Part shown: one piece after another, positions 36,010 to 43,765 of the stretch
Layout: every line of letters starts with the position of its first letter
How positions within the stretch are numbered: position 1 is the stretch's first letter
Source: Gemmatimonadota bacterium
GTDB taxonomy: Bacteria > Gemmatimonadota > Gemmatimonadetes > Gemmatimonadales > Gemmatimonadaceae
Length of the DNA stretch: 64,000 nucleotides
NCBI GenBank assembly: GCA_028287305.1
Contig: JAQBPX010000014.1
Coordinates: 62,001 to 126,000, forward strand
Reading direction: 5' to 3'
The notes under the pieces: generated by a model
What the model was told of the DNA's origin: nothing
Database searches by the model: none
What the model saw: the letters and a program-made list of their open reading frames with translations, nothing else
Position numbers and translations under genes: made by a program

Positions 36010-36882
36010 ATGAGCCTGCGCATCCGCTTCTGGGGGACACGGGGATCCATCCCGAGTCCGGGTCTGGCAACGGTGCGCTACGGGGGGAACACTCCCTGTG
36101 TGGAAGTCCGCACGTCGGAGGACTGGCTGGTCATCCTCGACGCGGGCACCGGGCTCAGGGAACTCGGTCGATCGCTGATCGAGCGCGCCAAGGGACAGCC
36201 CATCCAGGGCGACGTCTTTCTCACGCACGCGCATTGGGATCACATCCAGGGGATTCCCTTCTTTGCCCCGATCTTCCAGGGCGGGAATCACTTCACGATC
36301 TGCGGGGCGCGCTCGCTGGAAGGGAGCTTCGACCGGGTGGTGCGGGACCAGATGTCGCCGGTGGTGTTTCCGGTCACATTCGAGCAGCTGGATGCGACGA
36401 TCGACTTTGCCTCGATAGCCGAGGAGACCAGGGTCGGGCAGGGATATGAGGTGAGGGCGTTCCAGGTTCGGCACCCCGGCGGCGCGCTGGGGTATCGCTT
36501 CTCGGAACCGAAGGGACAAGGCAGCTTCGTGTACGTGTCGGACAACGAGCTGGGCGCGCCGGAGAAGTACGAGCCGGCCGACGGTGCATGGCGGGATCGG
36601 ATGGTGGAGTTCGCGCGGGGCGCCACGGTGATGGTGCACGACACGACGTACACCGCCGAGGAGTACCCGCGGTATCGCGGCTGGGGTCATTCGACGTACG
36701 ACGATGCAGTGTCGCTGGCGCTGGATGCGGGGGTGGGCACGCTGGTGCTCTTCCATCACAAGCCGGAGCGGAGCGACGATGAAGTGGACCAGTGCGTGGC
36801 GCATTGTCGCGAGCTGGTGCAGCAGCGGGGCGGGACGCTGGACGTGGTCGCTGCCGCAGAGGGGATGACGTTGACGGTGTAG
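36010..36882 (+). CDS. Metallo-beta-lactamase-fold hydrolase
   Basis: 290 residues starting at ATG 36010 (MSLRIRFWGTRGSIPSPG). Opening F-W-G-T-R-G-S plus YGGNTPCVEV and ILDAGTGLRELG are typical of the cyclic-nucleotide phosphodiesterase-like/lactonase branch. The metal motif is THAHWDHIQG; further ligands are H in VRHPGG, D in YVSDNE and H in GWGHSTYDDAV. The motif FHHKPERSDDEVD is conserved in this branch. Cytoplasmic, substrate unknown. It is downstream of a Crp/Fnr gene, which is suggestive for a cyclic-nucleotide role but not proof. Confidence 0.88.
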   Translation: MSLRIRFWGTRGSIPSPGLATVRYGGNTPCVEVRTSEDWLVILDAGTGLRELGRSLIERAKGQPIQGDVFLTHAHWDHIQGIPFFAPIFQGGNHFTICGARSLEGSFDRVVRDQMSPVVFPVTFEQLDATIDFASIAEETRVGQGYEVRAFQVRHPGGALGYRFSEPKGQGSFVYVSDNELGAPEKYEPADGAWRDRMVEFARGATVMVHDTTYTAEEYPRYRGWGHSTYDDAVSLALDAGVGTLVLFHHKPERSDDEVDQCVAHCRELVQQRGGTLDVVAAAEGMTLTV

Positions 36883-36950
36883 TGGTTGTTGCGGTGGTTC
36901 GTGGAGTGGGATGAGGGCGCAGTATAAAAAGTGAGTCTCAGGAGGAGACG

Positions 36951-37712
36951 ATGAAGCGTGTCATGAGTGGGATCCTGGCGCTGGCTGCGATGGTCGCGGT
37001 CGCGCAGCCGATGCAGGCGCAGGCGAAGCCGGTGGTCGCCGTGCTGAACTTCGACAACAATGCGATCGGGGCCGGCCATGCCGACTTCGACGGGCTCGGA
37101 CGCGGCATCGCGGACATGCTCATGACGGACCTCGCATCGAGCAGCAGCGTGAAGCTTGTCGATCGCGCGCAGATCAACAAGATCATGGAAGAACAGGGCA
37201 TGACGAAGTCGGGGGCGATCGACGCCGCGACGGCCGTCAAGCTCGGCAAGCTGATCGGCGCGCAGTACATGATCACGGGTGGCTTCATGACCGACGGGAA
37301 GACCCGTGCGGTGATGACGGCTCGCGCGATCAACGTGTCGACGAGCGAAGTGGTCGCTCCGCAGCGCGTAAACGGGTCCACGGGTGACGTGCTCGGCCTC
37401 ATCGCCGACCTCTCGGCCAAGGTGTCGAGCGGGATGCACCTCGCGCCGCTGTCGGTCGGCATGAACGCGCCGGCCCCCAGCCAGAACGTCGGCGCCGCGC
37501 AGCAGTCGAAGGCCGCACCGGCCGAGCGTGTCGCGACGAACAAGATCGCAGGCAAGATGGACATCCGCAGCGCGCTGCTCTACAGCAAGGCGCTCGAGGC
37601 GAGTGATTCCGGCAACAACACGAAGGCCGTGGAGCTCTATCGCCAGGTGCTGGCGAAGTTCCCGGACTACGAGCCGGCGCAGCAGAACCTGAGGAAGGTC
37701 CAGGGCACGTAG
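36951..37712 (+). CDS. Exported CsgG/FlgO-like protein with C-terminal TPR-like segment
   Basis: 253 residues. A strong Shine-Dalgarno (AGGAGGAG) sits before ATG 36951. The signal peptide (MKRVMSGILALAAMVAVAQPMQAQA) lacks a lipobox cysteine. The CsgG-like domain (about 26-160) has VVAVLNFDNN, LGRGIADMLMTDLAS, VDRAQINKIMEEQGM and GAQYMITGGFM. A linker and a C-terminal helical pair (ALLYSKALEASDSGNNTKAVELYRQVLAKFPDYEPAQ) resemble a TPR. It is probably a periplasmic assembly or envelope protein. It is followed by an intrinsic terminator. Confidence 0.88.
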   Translation: MKRVMSGILALAAMVAVAQPMQAQAKPVVAVLNFDNNAIGAGHADFDGLGRGIADMLMTDLASSSSVKLVDRAQINKIMEEQGMTKSGAIDAATAVKLGKLIGAQYMITGGFMTDGKTRAVMTARAINVSTSEVVAPQRVNGSTGDVLGLIADLSAKVSSGMHLAPLSVGMNAPAPSQNVGAAQQSKAAPAERVATNKIAGKMDIRSALLYSKALEASDSGNNTKAVELYRQVLAKFPDYEPAQQNLRKVQGT

Positions 37713-37750
37713 ATCTACCCGCGAAAGAAGAAATAGCGGATGGACAAAGA

Positions 37751-37783
37751 AAGGCCCCGCCGAATCGGCGGGGCCTTTTTTTT
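37751..37783 (+). terminator. Strong intrinsic terminator
   Basis: A perfect stem AAGGCCCCGCCG/CGGCGGGGCCTT with a 4-nt loop, followed by eight T. It lies 38 bp past the CsgG-like stop. Confidence 0.92.
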
Positions 37784-37788
37784 CTGTT

Positions 37789-37820
37789 GTACTCCTGAGC
37801 GAAGCGAGGGATCTGCCGTT
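37789..37820 (+). repeat. 30-nt dispersed repeat, copy 8
   Basis: GTACTCCTGAGCGAAGCG..GATCTGCCGTT, between the terminator and nested inverted repeat copy 6. Confidence 0.8.
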
Positions 37821-37849
37821 GCCCCACAGCACTGAAACTGCCTTAACTG

Positions 37850-38022
37850 CAACTGCCTTAGACACGGATTTCACTGGCCGCCTGCGGCGGCACACGGGTA
37901 CGGCGATCGTGGCAGCAAAAGCTTCACTTGCTGGGCCACAATGATTTTTCCTTTTTGTGGATGGTTAGATCAGTGTGGCGCGCCGCAGGCGCGCCCCGTG
38001 AAATCCGTGTCACAAGCAGTTG
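37850..38022 (-). repeat. Nested inverted repeat, copy 6 (full length)
   Basis: Outer arms CAACTGCCTTAGACACGG and CCGTGTCACAAGCAGTTG; CCGCC/GGCGG and GCGCGCC/GGCGCGC side hairpins; inner stem CACACGGGTAC partly decayed on the right. The core holds GTGGCAGCAA..TTGCTGGGCCAC and a T-rich run. It ends 3 bp before the minus-strand stop at 38026; convergent neighbours. Confidence 0.9.
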
Positions 38023-38025
38023 CAG

Positions 38026-39348
38026 TTACTGCCCCATCCCTGCCCCACTCCGGAACGGGCGCACGCGCAGGAACACCATCGCGCCCAACGGCGTGCGCGA
38101 TCCATACGCCGAGACCAGTGCCTGCGGCACCATGTCAACGGTGCCCATCGCGCCGATGCCGAGCGTCCCCTTGCCGAAGCGCGCCAGCTCCCGGATCACG
38201 CCGAGCGAGGCAGCGCCCACGTCGTAGGTCGCATCCCCGGCCACCGACAGGTCTTCCCCGCTCTTCTGCACCCACTCGGCCCTCGTGAACACCGTGTTGC
38301 GCGCATCCAGCACCGCTTCGCTCTCACCAAGCAGCGAGTGCGACATCCCGGGTTGCGTCGAGTGAGTGTTGGCTCCCCAGATCAGCGCCGACGACCACTG
38401 TCCCTGCTCACCTATCGCGCGCCCATAGAGTGCCGACGCCGTGACGCGATGCATGGACTCGCCTGGATTGAGCGCCTCCGGGCTCTTCAGGAATCCATAC
38501 CCACCCGTGAAGCTCCAGTTCGCCGACGGATTGTACGTCGCGCGCCCCGAGTACGAGTCGAGCCTGATGGGATCGAAGTTCCACCGGTGCTGGTCCGGCT
38601 CGCGCCCGTTGAACACCGACCCCTCGAGCTTGAACGTGTGCGTGAACAGTCCCGCGCTGAGCACGCCGAAGGAGATGTGCGTCGCGTCCTGCCAGTGATG
38701 CGTGATCGGCGCCGCGGGATTGTCCATCGCGCTCGGCCGGTGCATGAACGCCACGGGGCCGAGTGCGGGCTCGCCTGAGGGTGCCGCGTAGAGCATGACG
38801 CCAAGCGAGCTGGTGATCGGTCGCTCGTAGAGCGCGCTCAGCTCCATGAAGAAGTCGTGCGGGTGCTGGCGGTCGTGGAGTGGCTGGCCGTCGTACGCCT
38901 CCCCCGATTGCAGCAGGAGCGGATATCCCTTCGGCGTGACGGTCAGCGCGTCGAGGCTGAGCATGGTGCGCGCCTGCACGCGTCCACCCGCGAGCGCGTG
39001 CGACGCCATGAGCATCATCCAGTTGAGCGAACCCACCTGGCTGTCGCCGCGCGGCCCGCCCTGATGGTCGTACTGCAGGAACGCGAAGCCGTGGCCCGTG
39101 ACGTCCCAACCCTTCGGCGCGTGGAAGTAGAGCGACGGAATCGGCGCGGCGTCGGGCACCCACGTCGTGCCGGAGCCCATGCGATCCATGGAAACGCCGA
39201 GTGGGTCCGGCGCCTGCATCCGCATGCCGGACATGTCGCCCATGCCGGGCATGTCCTTCATTGACGTATCCTGCTGCGCGCGCGCCGGGCGAATGGGCGC
39301 CAGGGGCACGAGCGCGACGAGCGCGATCGTGATCGATCGAAACTTCAT
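38026..39348 (-). CDS. Outer-membrane-like protein with Met-rich N-terminus
   Basis: 440 residues. The signal peptide (MKFRSITIALVALVPLAPIRPARA) is followed by a methionine-rich segment (MKDMPGMGDMSGMRM) of the sort that binds copper or silver. The remainder is rich in aromatic beta strands (GFAFLQYDHQGGPRG, NWSFTGGYGFLKSPEAL, AMVFLRVRPF), consistent with an outer-membrane beta barrel. HDRQHPHDFFMEL and ITHHWQDATHISFG add histidines. It follows the small Cys/Met/His protein gene (77 bp away) on the same strand. A role in metal efflux or handling is inferred, not shown. Confidence 0.7.
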   Translation of the reverse strand: MKFRSITIALVALVPLAPIRPARAQQDTSMKDMPGMGDMSGMRMQAPDPLGVSMDRMGSGTTWVPDAAPIPSLYFHAPKGWDVTGHGFAFLQYDHQGGPRGDSQVGSLNWMMLMASHALAGGRVQARTMLSLDALTVTPKGYPLLLQSGEAYDGQPLHDRQHPHDFFMELSALYERPITSSLGVMLYAAPSGEPALGPVAFMHRPSAMDNPAAPITHHWQDATHISFGVLSAGLFTHTFKLEGSVFNGREPDQHRWNFDPIRLDSYSGRATYNPSANWSFTGGYGFLKSPEALNPGESMHRVTASALYGRAIGEQGQWSSALIWGANTHSTQPGMSHSLLGESEAVLDARNTVFTRAEWVQKSGEDLSVAGDATYDVGAASLGVIRELARFGKGTLGIGAMGTVDMVPQALVSAYGSRTPLGAMVFLRVRPFRSGAGMGQ

Positions 39349-39425
39349 TGTGTGTGTTGGACGAATGACCTGTCATGCGCGCGCATCCCTTCGCGCGCGC
39401 GGCGAACACCGGTGAGTGGTGTCGC

Positions 39426-39818
39426 TCAGGCCTTCGGTGGCGGCGGCTCGGGTGCCGCGGCGAATGACTCGGGTGCGTGGTAGTGGGCGGCGATTACTCG
39501 CGTCGCCTGCGTCGCCGGCTGCTCGGTGACAGCGACTTGGTCAGCGACCACGGTCGCGCCGCCGCATCCAGCCATTGCCTCGCAGCAGCTCGACTGCGCG
39601 GGATGCTCGCACCGCTCGGGCGCAGCCTGTGCGGCCGACCCAGCCTTCTGCGACGCATTCGCTGGCACCGCCATGTGCATGCCATGCGCGCCCATCGAGC
39701 CCGCCTGCGAGGCGCTGGCCGGCGCCGATTCGCACGCCGCGGCCTTCGCTGCGCCCACCGAGAGGTGGAGCATCGAAATCATCGAAAGCAGCGCGAAAAC
39801 GGGCCGGAAGCGACGCAT
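39426..39818 (-). CDS. Small exported Cys/Met/His-rich protein
   Basis: 130 residues from ATG 39818. The signal peptide is MRRFRPVFALLSMISMLHLS...AKA. The mature part has MGAHGMHM and cysteines in CEHPAQSSCCEAMAGCGG, a plausible soft-metal site, then a Pro-rich tail (PESFAAAPEPPPPKA). It is upstream of and codirectional with the Met-rich outer-membrane-like protein, which supports a joint metal-handling role. Longer in-frame starts upstream exist but would lose the signal peptide. Confidence 0.6.
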   Translation of the reverse strand: MRRFRPVFALLSMISMLHLSVGAAKAAACESAPASASQAGSMGAHGMHMAVPANASQKAGSAAQAAPERCEHPAQSSCCEAMAGCGGATVVADQVAVTEQPATQATRVIAAHYHAPESFAAAPEPPPPKA

Positions 39819-39954
39819 GAGTCGAGAATAGTACCCTGATTCAGCTGGTTCCGCCCCCTTTTTGGCGTTGCGAAGCGGTTCAGGCCGCCTCGGGACACCC
39901 TCTTGCATTGGAAGGGTCGAGCAACGCCGCACCATCCCTCCGTAAAAGGTCCAT

Positions 39955-40974
39955 ATGTACAGCCCCATCGCACGCGCTTCCCTGGCCGCCGCCGGCCTGG
40001 TCGCCGCCGCCTGCCTGATCCCCGCCACGAGCTTCGCCCAGCGCGCCCCTGCGCGCGTCGCCAACCTGACCCTGGCCGATGGACGTCGCCTCGAGGTCAT
40101 CGGCCTTCGCAGCTGGACGCCCGCGATGATCCAGGATTCCCTCGCGCGGTACGCACCGGGCGAGTCGCTGCAGAGCGCCGGGAGCGCCGACGCGCTGCGC
40201 TTCCAGCTCGGCTTCGCCGACGCCACCATGACGGCGACCGCCGATCGCGTGGTGCTCAGCGTGCGCGAGCCGCAGGATTCGTCGCTGGTGCACTATCGCA
40301 GGATGTCGCTCGACACGACCGCCGGCCGGCGTGACTGGAGTGCGGTGTCCGACATGATCCTGCAGCGCGACCCTGCCTTCTGGGCGATGCTCTCCACGCT
40401 CGGCCAGTCGAGTGCAGCGGGCGACCTGCAGATTACGCAGGCGGGCAACAGCCGCGCGACCACCCGCGCGCTCACGCGCCTTCGCGAGCTGCGCGGCGAT
40501 GCGGACTACAGGGAGGCGCGCTCGGTGCTGACGTCGAGCCCCAACATGTTCGACCGCTCGGTGGCCGTGCTCATCGTGGGCCAGCATCCCGAGCGCGACG
40601 ACGCCTGGCGCCAGCTCGCCGAGACGGCGCGCGAGAGCGACGGGATGGTCAAGTCGGTGGCGAGCGAAGTGCTTGCGAGCTGGGCTCTCCGGGCTCCGCG
40701 GACTGTGGATTGGACGCCGGTGAGCGCTGGCATCAATGCGATGCTCAATGGGACGTCGGTTGGAGAACTGCCGAACATGATCTCGGTGCTCAATCGGACC
40801 GGTGTCGGGCCGGCGAATGCTTCGGCGTTCCTGAAGAACGGCGGGGACATGCTCGTGACGTTCCTGGATTCGCGGTTGTATGCCCAGGAGTCGCGGGCGT
40901 TGCTCGTTCGGCTGCGTGGCGCGGATCTCGGGTCCAGTCAGGCGGCTTGGCGGGCGTGGATTTCCACGCTGTAG
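39955..40974 (+). CDS. Exported hypothetical protein, helical repeats
   Basis: 339 residues. Signal peptide MYSPIARASLAAAGLVAAACLIPATSFA. The N-terminal part (about 35-130) is beta-rich (LADGRRLEVIGLRSW, ADRVVLSVREPQDSS). The rest is helical with repeats that may be HEAT-like (ARSVLTSSPNMFDRSVAVLIVGQ, WRQLAETARESDGMVKSVASEVLASWALR, LPNMISVLNRTGVGPANASAFLKN). No catalytic motif or known family. A terminator follows. Confidence 0.65.
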   Translation: MYSPIARASLAAAGLVAAACLIPATSFAQRAPARVANLTLADGRRLEVIGLRSWTPAMIQDSLARYAPGESLQSAGSADALRFQLGFADATMTATADRVVLSVREPQDSSLVHYRRMSLDTTAGRRDWSAVSDMILQRDPAFWAMLSTLGQSSAAGDLQITQAGNSRATTRALTRLRELRGDADYREARSVLTSSPNMFDRSVAVLIVGQHPERDDAWRQLAETARESDGMVKSVASEVLASWALRAPRTVDWTPVSAGINAMLNGTSVGELPNMISVLNRTGVGPANASAFLKNGGDMLVTFLDSRLYAQESRALLVRLRGADLGSSQAAWRAWISTL

Positions 40975-40998
40975 TTTCTTGAGGGAGATTGGTGAGAA

Positions 40999-41029
40999 GG
41001 CCCTGCGCGGGTGCGCGGGGCCTGCTTTT
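40999..41029 (+). terminator. Intrinsic terminator
   Basis: GGCCCTGCGC / GCGCGGGGCC stem (one G-U pair) with a short loop, then TGCTTTTC. It lies 24 bp past the stop of the preceding plus-strand gene. Confidence 0.7.
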
Positions 41030-41084
41030 CGTGCAACAGCGGGAGAAGCGGCTGGCGGCTAGCGCTGAGATACTGCCACGACGG

Positions 41085-41174
41085 CCACTGCGGCTACCGC
41101 GGCTACTGCGGCTACTGCGGCTACTGCGGCTACTGCGGCCACCCCTGCCACCCCTGCCACCCCTGCCACCCCTG
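41085..41174. repeat. Two adjoining 9-bp tandem arrays
   Basis: About four to five units of CTGCGGCTA followed by four units of CCACCCCTG, meeting at CTGCGGCCA. Pure 9-bp period, no frame. Probably a slippage-prone minisatellite; the unit count may vary between strains. Confidence 0.85.
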
Positions 41175-41176
41175 CA

Positions 41177-41209
41177 GTCACCCTGAGCGAAGCGAGGGGC
41201 CTGCCGTTG
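41177..41209 (+). repeat. 30-nt dispersed repeat, copy 9
   Basis: GTCACCCTGAGCGAAGCG..GCCTGCCGTTG, immediately after the 9-bp arrays. Confidence 0.8.
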
Positions 41210-41249
41210 AGCCGGCTTGCAGAGCACGCGAGTTGCAATTCGCGATCGC

Positions 41250-41603
41250 ATGCTCCTCCGGTTCCCTATCATCCTGGCCGCGCTGACACTGGCCCTGCTG
41301 TCCATGAGTTGTAGCGGCAGCAGCCCAACGGCCTGCACGCTCGAGCTCATCGTGGGGATCTCGCCTCGAGACACCACCCTCAGCGTTGGTGAATCGTTCA
41401 TCCCGAAAGTCGAGACTGGTGGCGGCTGCACGAAGGTCGCGCCGACGCCGTTCTCACTCTCCACGCCCGACCCCAACACCGCCCAGGTGGACAACTTCCT
41501 TCACACCGTGAAGGCGGTGCGCAGCGGCATCGCTGTTGTCGCCGTGTCCGATGCGACGGGGCGGTACGGCTCGCTGGGCCAGATCACCGTTCACGTCCGA
41601 TAG
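41250..41603 (+). CDS. Small lipoprotein with one Ig-like (BIG2-type) domain
   Basis: 117 residues from ATG 41250. Signal peptide and lipobox MLLRFPIILAALTLALLSMSC. The mature domain reads ISPRDTTLSVGESFIP, then FSLSTPDPNTAQVD, VKAVRSGIAVVAVSDATG and QITVHVR. This is the strand order of a bacterial Ig-like BIG2 domain. A cysteine pair (C in TACTLE and GGGCTK) may form a disulfide. It is followed 5 bp later by another lipoprotein gene. Probably surface or periplasmic; binding partner unknown. Confidence 0.7.
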   Translation: MLLRFPIILAALTLALLSMSCSGSSPTACTLELIVGISPRDTTLSVGESFIPKVETGGGCTKVAPTPFSLSTPDPNTAQVDNFLHTVKAVRSGIAVVAVSDATGRYGSLGQITVHVR

Positions 41604-41608
41604 CGCCC

Positions 41609-42163
41609 ATGTCTCTTCATTACCGGTTACTCGCAGTTACCGCCGCGCTCGTCCTCGCCGCTTGCTCACTCACCGCGCCGAAGGACACTACCACGCTGCA
41701 GGAGATCGACGCCGACAGCGTGTCGTACACCATTCCCGGCGCCGAGGGGCCCACGCGATGGGCGCGGCTGGTGATGCGCAATTCGTCGGACGTCGCCGTT
41801 CGCTACTACTCGTGCGGCGACGGCATGTCGGGGTGGGTCCAGTACCACGCGGGCAAGAACTGGGAGGACGGCCCTGCCCTGCGCTGCACCGTGAACGGGA
41901 CGCTACGCGTGATTGCCGCGCACGACAGCCGTCGCGACTCGATCCCGCTGGTGGTGAGCGGCGTGTCGGGCGGCGAGTATCGCGTCGCGATCCACTACCT
42001 CAGCACGGGCATCGACAAGCCCAACGCGCCGAACGAGTGCAGCGGCCAGCTCGCCGTGTCGCAGTCGTTTCGCGTGAGATGGTCTTCGCGCGCGGCGTAT
42101 GACACGACCCAGGTGCAAACCCAGCTGAATCGAGTGTTCGGGACGTCGAGGGATCGGTGCTGA
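41609..42163 (+). CDS. Lipoprotein (family A, member 1)
   Basis: 184 residues. Lipobox MSLHYRLLAVTAALVLAAC. The mature part is beta-rich: VSYTIPGAEG, LVMRNSSDVAVRYYSCGDG, LRVIAAHDSRRDSIPLVVSG and EYRVAIHYLSTG, with four cysteines including one near the C-terminus (RDRC). It is a paralogue of the gene at 42765-43337 by order: ID/YTIP start, one N-terminal CG motif, HDSRRDS/ESRRDS, then a C-terminal cysteine. A membrane-anchored extracytoplasmic protein of unknown function. Confidence 0.7.
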   Translation: MSLHYRLLAVTAALVLAACSLTAPKDTTTLQEIDADSVSYTIPGAEGPTRWARLVMRNSSDVAVRYYSCGDGMSGWVQYHAGKNWEDGPALRCTVNGTLRVIAAHDSRRDSIPLVVSGVSGGEYRVAIHYLSTGIDKPNAPNECSGQLAVSQSFRVRWSSRAAYDTTQVQTQLNRVFGTSRDRC

Positions 42164-42170
42164 ACGACTG

Positions 42171-42203
42171 GTCGCCCTGAGCGCAGCGAGGGGCCTGCCG
42201 TTG
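42171..42203 (+). repeat. 30-nt dispersed repeat, copy 10
   Basis: GTCGCCCTGAGCGCAGCG..GCCTGCCGTTGG, between convergent genes at 42163 and 42214. Confidence 0.75.
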
Positions 42204-42213
42204 GCCGATCCCC

Positions 42214-42723
42214 TCACCCCTCCCGGCAATCCCTGGGCGGCCCATAGGTGTCCATGAACTTCCCGACGACGTTCCCCTGCTCACTCCCGTCCGGCATCGA
42301 GATCATCCAGTCGACGATCTCCGTCTCGGGAAACTCGATGCGCTGGCGTAGCTGGTAGCCGGCGACCGATTCGATGTCGCTCCAGATCCGCCCGACAATG
42401 CGGGTACCCACGATGGAATCGACGGCGACGAATACCTGCTCATGGTGCATCAGCGAGTCTGCGAGGCGCACCGTGACGAAGAAGGTCTGGCGCGCGGGAA
42501 GTCCGGCGAGGTATCGCTGGCGCGCCTCTGGGTAGCTGGCGCGGGCCTGCGCGACGTAGGGCTCCTGGGCCTGGACCATCATGCGCCACTGACACTCACG
42601 GGCAATGGCGACGGAATTGTCGCGAGGCGCGTTGGGAGCCAGCTCGACGGGGCGCTGCGCTGCGAGCGCGAAAGGCGCCATCATCAGCAGGCAGAACAGG
42701 AAGGCAGCGGCGGGGCGCATCAT
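42214..42723 (-). CDS. Exported DUF2314 protein
   Basis: 169 residues. Signal peptide MMRPAAAFLFCLLMMAPFALA. An N-terminal helical part (YVAQARASYPEARQRYLAGLP) is followed by the DUF2314 core: FFVTVRLADSLMHHEQVFV, DSIVGTRIVGRIWSD, RIEFPETEIVDWMISMPDGS and a glycine-containing end (NVVGKFMDTYG). The D-W-M/Y motif is diagnostic. Most DUF2314 proteins are cytoplasmic, so this exported form is unusual. Divergent from the lipoprotein at 42765 (41 bp). Confidence 0.8.
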   Translation of the reverse strand: MMRPAAAFLFCLLMMAPFALAAQRPVELAPNAPRDNSVAIARECQWRMMVQAQEPYVAQARASYPEARQRYLAGLPARQTFFVTVRLADSLMHHEQVFVAVDSIVGTRIVGRIWSDIESVAGYQLRQRIEFPETEIVDWMISMPDGSEQGNVVGKFMDTYGPPRDCREG

Positions 42724-42764
42724 CTCACCGGTCAGCGGGAACGGATATCGCGAGGCGATTTCAC

Positions 42765-43337
42765 ATGCGCTCTCCGTTCAACTACCATGCCCTGCGATGC
42801 GCGAAAGCGCTGCTGGTGCTCGCCCTCGCCGCCTGTGTCGACATGAGCCCCGACGTCCCGACTCCACTCGCGACGATCGTGATGGACAGCACCACCTACA
42901 CCATTCCGCCCAACCCGCCAGCGGCCGTGTATGGCGGGTTCACGCTCACGAACACGTCCAGCGCGCCCATCGCACTCGCGACCTGCGGCGGAATGTCGCT
43001 GCCAGACTTCGAGGTGCGCTACCAGGGAACCTGGCGGCTTCCGATGCAATGGGGATGCGTGCAGAACACCATCACGTACACGCTGCAGCCAGGCGAGTCG
43101 CGAAGGGATTCCGTGTATCTCCTCTTCGTCGACTCGGCCGTGACAGCCAGCCGCGTCACGCTGCGCGTTTCCACACTCGGTGAGCAGGTGATCGCGGGCA
43201 ACTGTCCACCCGGGCTGATCCACTCGCCCGACTTCACGGTGCACGGGACGCCTGCGCCGCCAGGCAGCCAGGAACAGCAAGACTTTGCGGAGTCGTTTCG
43301 AAGGCAGTGGATGCAGGGCGTCGTGCGCTGCCAGTAG
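42765..43337 (+). CDS. Lipoprotein (family A, member 2)
   Basis: 190 residues with a longer N-region (MRSPFNYHALRCAKALLVLALAAC, lipobox LAAC). The mature part mirrors the protein at 41609: DSTTYTIPPNPPA, FTLTNTSSAPIALATCGG, LQPGESRRDSVYLLF, RVTLRVSTLG, and a C-terminal WMQGVVRC. That correspondence supports a duplicated lipoprotein family. Function unknown; likely anchored in the outer or inner membrane. Confidence 0.7.
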   Translation: MRSPFNYHALRCAKALLVLALAACVDMSPDVPTPLATIVMDSTTYTIPPNPPAAVYGGFTLTNTSSAPIALATCGGMSLPDFEVRYQGTWRLPMQWGCVQNTITYTLQPGESRRDSVYLLFVDSAVTASRVTLRVSTLGEQVIAGNCPPGLIHSPDFTVHGTPAPPGSQEQQDFAESFRRQWMQGVVRCQ

Positions 43338-43344
43338 CTGCTGC

Positions 43345-43752
43345 CTACGACGTCGGCTGCAGCTTCGCGTTCAGGAACACCGTCTTCGGGTGGCACTTGA
43401 TGTCGTCGGCAGACTCGATCGAAACACCCCTCGCCTCCCACGCGCGATAGCCCGGCCGCTCGACGATCACGTCGTACGTCGCCGGATAATCGAGCGCCAC
43501 CATCACCGGATTGAAGTTCGAGGTGACCGTGTCCTTGCGCACCACCATGCCGAGGCTGAGATAGGTCAGGATGCTTTGCGCTGGGATCGCCGCGCCCGAT
43601 ACGGAGTCGGTGATGGTCACGTGTATTCCGCGGATGAAAATCGCGGTGCAGACCTTCTTGTCCGATCCGGTGAACGGGGACCCCGAACAGCTCGCGCCCA
43701 TTAGGCAGGTAGCGAGCAGGAGGATTAGGTCGAAAGGCCGCGGCATTCGCAT
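43345..43752 (-). CDS. Small lipoprotein with carboxypeptidase-regulatory-like domain (family B)
   Basis: 135 residues. Lipobox MRMPRPFDLILLLATCLMGASC. The mature domain (CTAIFIRGIHVTITDSVSG, then PATYDVIVERPGYRAWEARG, ending FLNAKLQP) has the beta-sandwich pattern of CarboxypepD_reg-like domains. It is a paralogue of the genes at 61139 (VCTANYVAPLVISINDSVTG, TYDVFVDRGGYRTWSALG) and, more distantly, 45817. Ends convergently 8 bp from the gene at 42765. Confidence 0.75.
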   Translation of the reverse strand: MRMPRPFDLILLLATCLMGASCSGSPFTGSDKKVCTAIFIRGIHVTITDSVSGAAIPAQSILTYLSLGMVVRKDTVTSNFNPVMVALDYPATYDVIVERPGYRAWEARGVSIESADDIKCHPKTVFLNAKLQPTS

Positions 43753-43765
43753 CCTGCAACCTACC

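Noticed and set aside
41085-41174. CRISPR array
   Set aside because: Units are 9 bp and directly adjoining, without spacers or cas genes.
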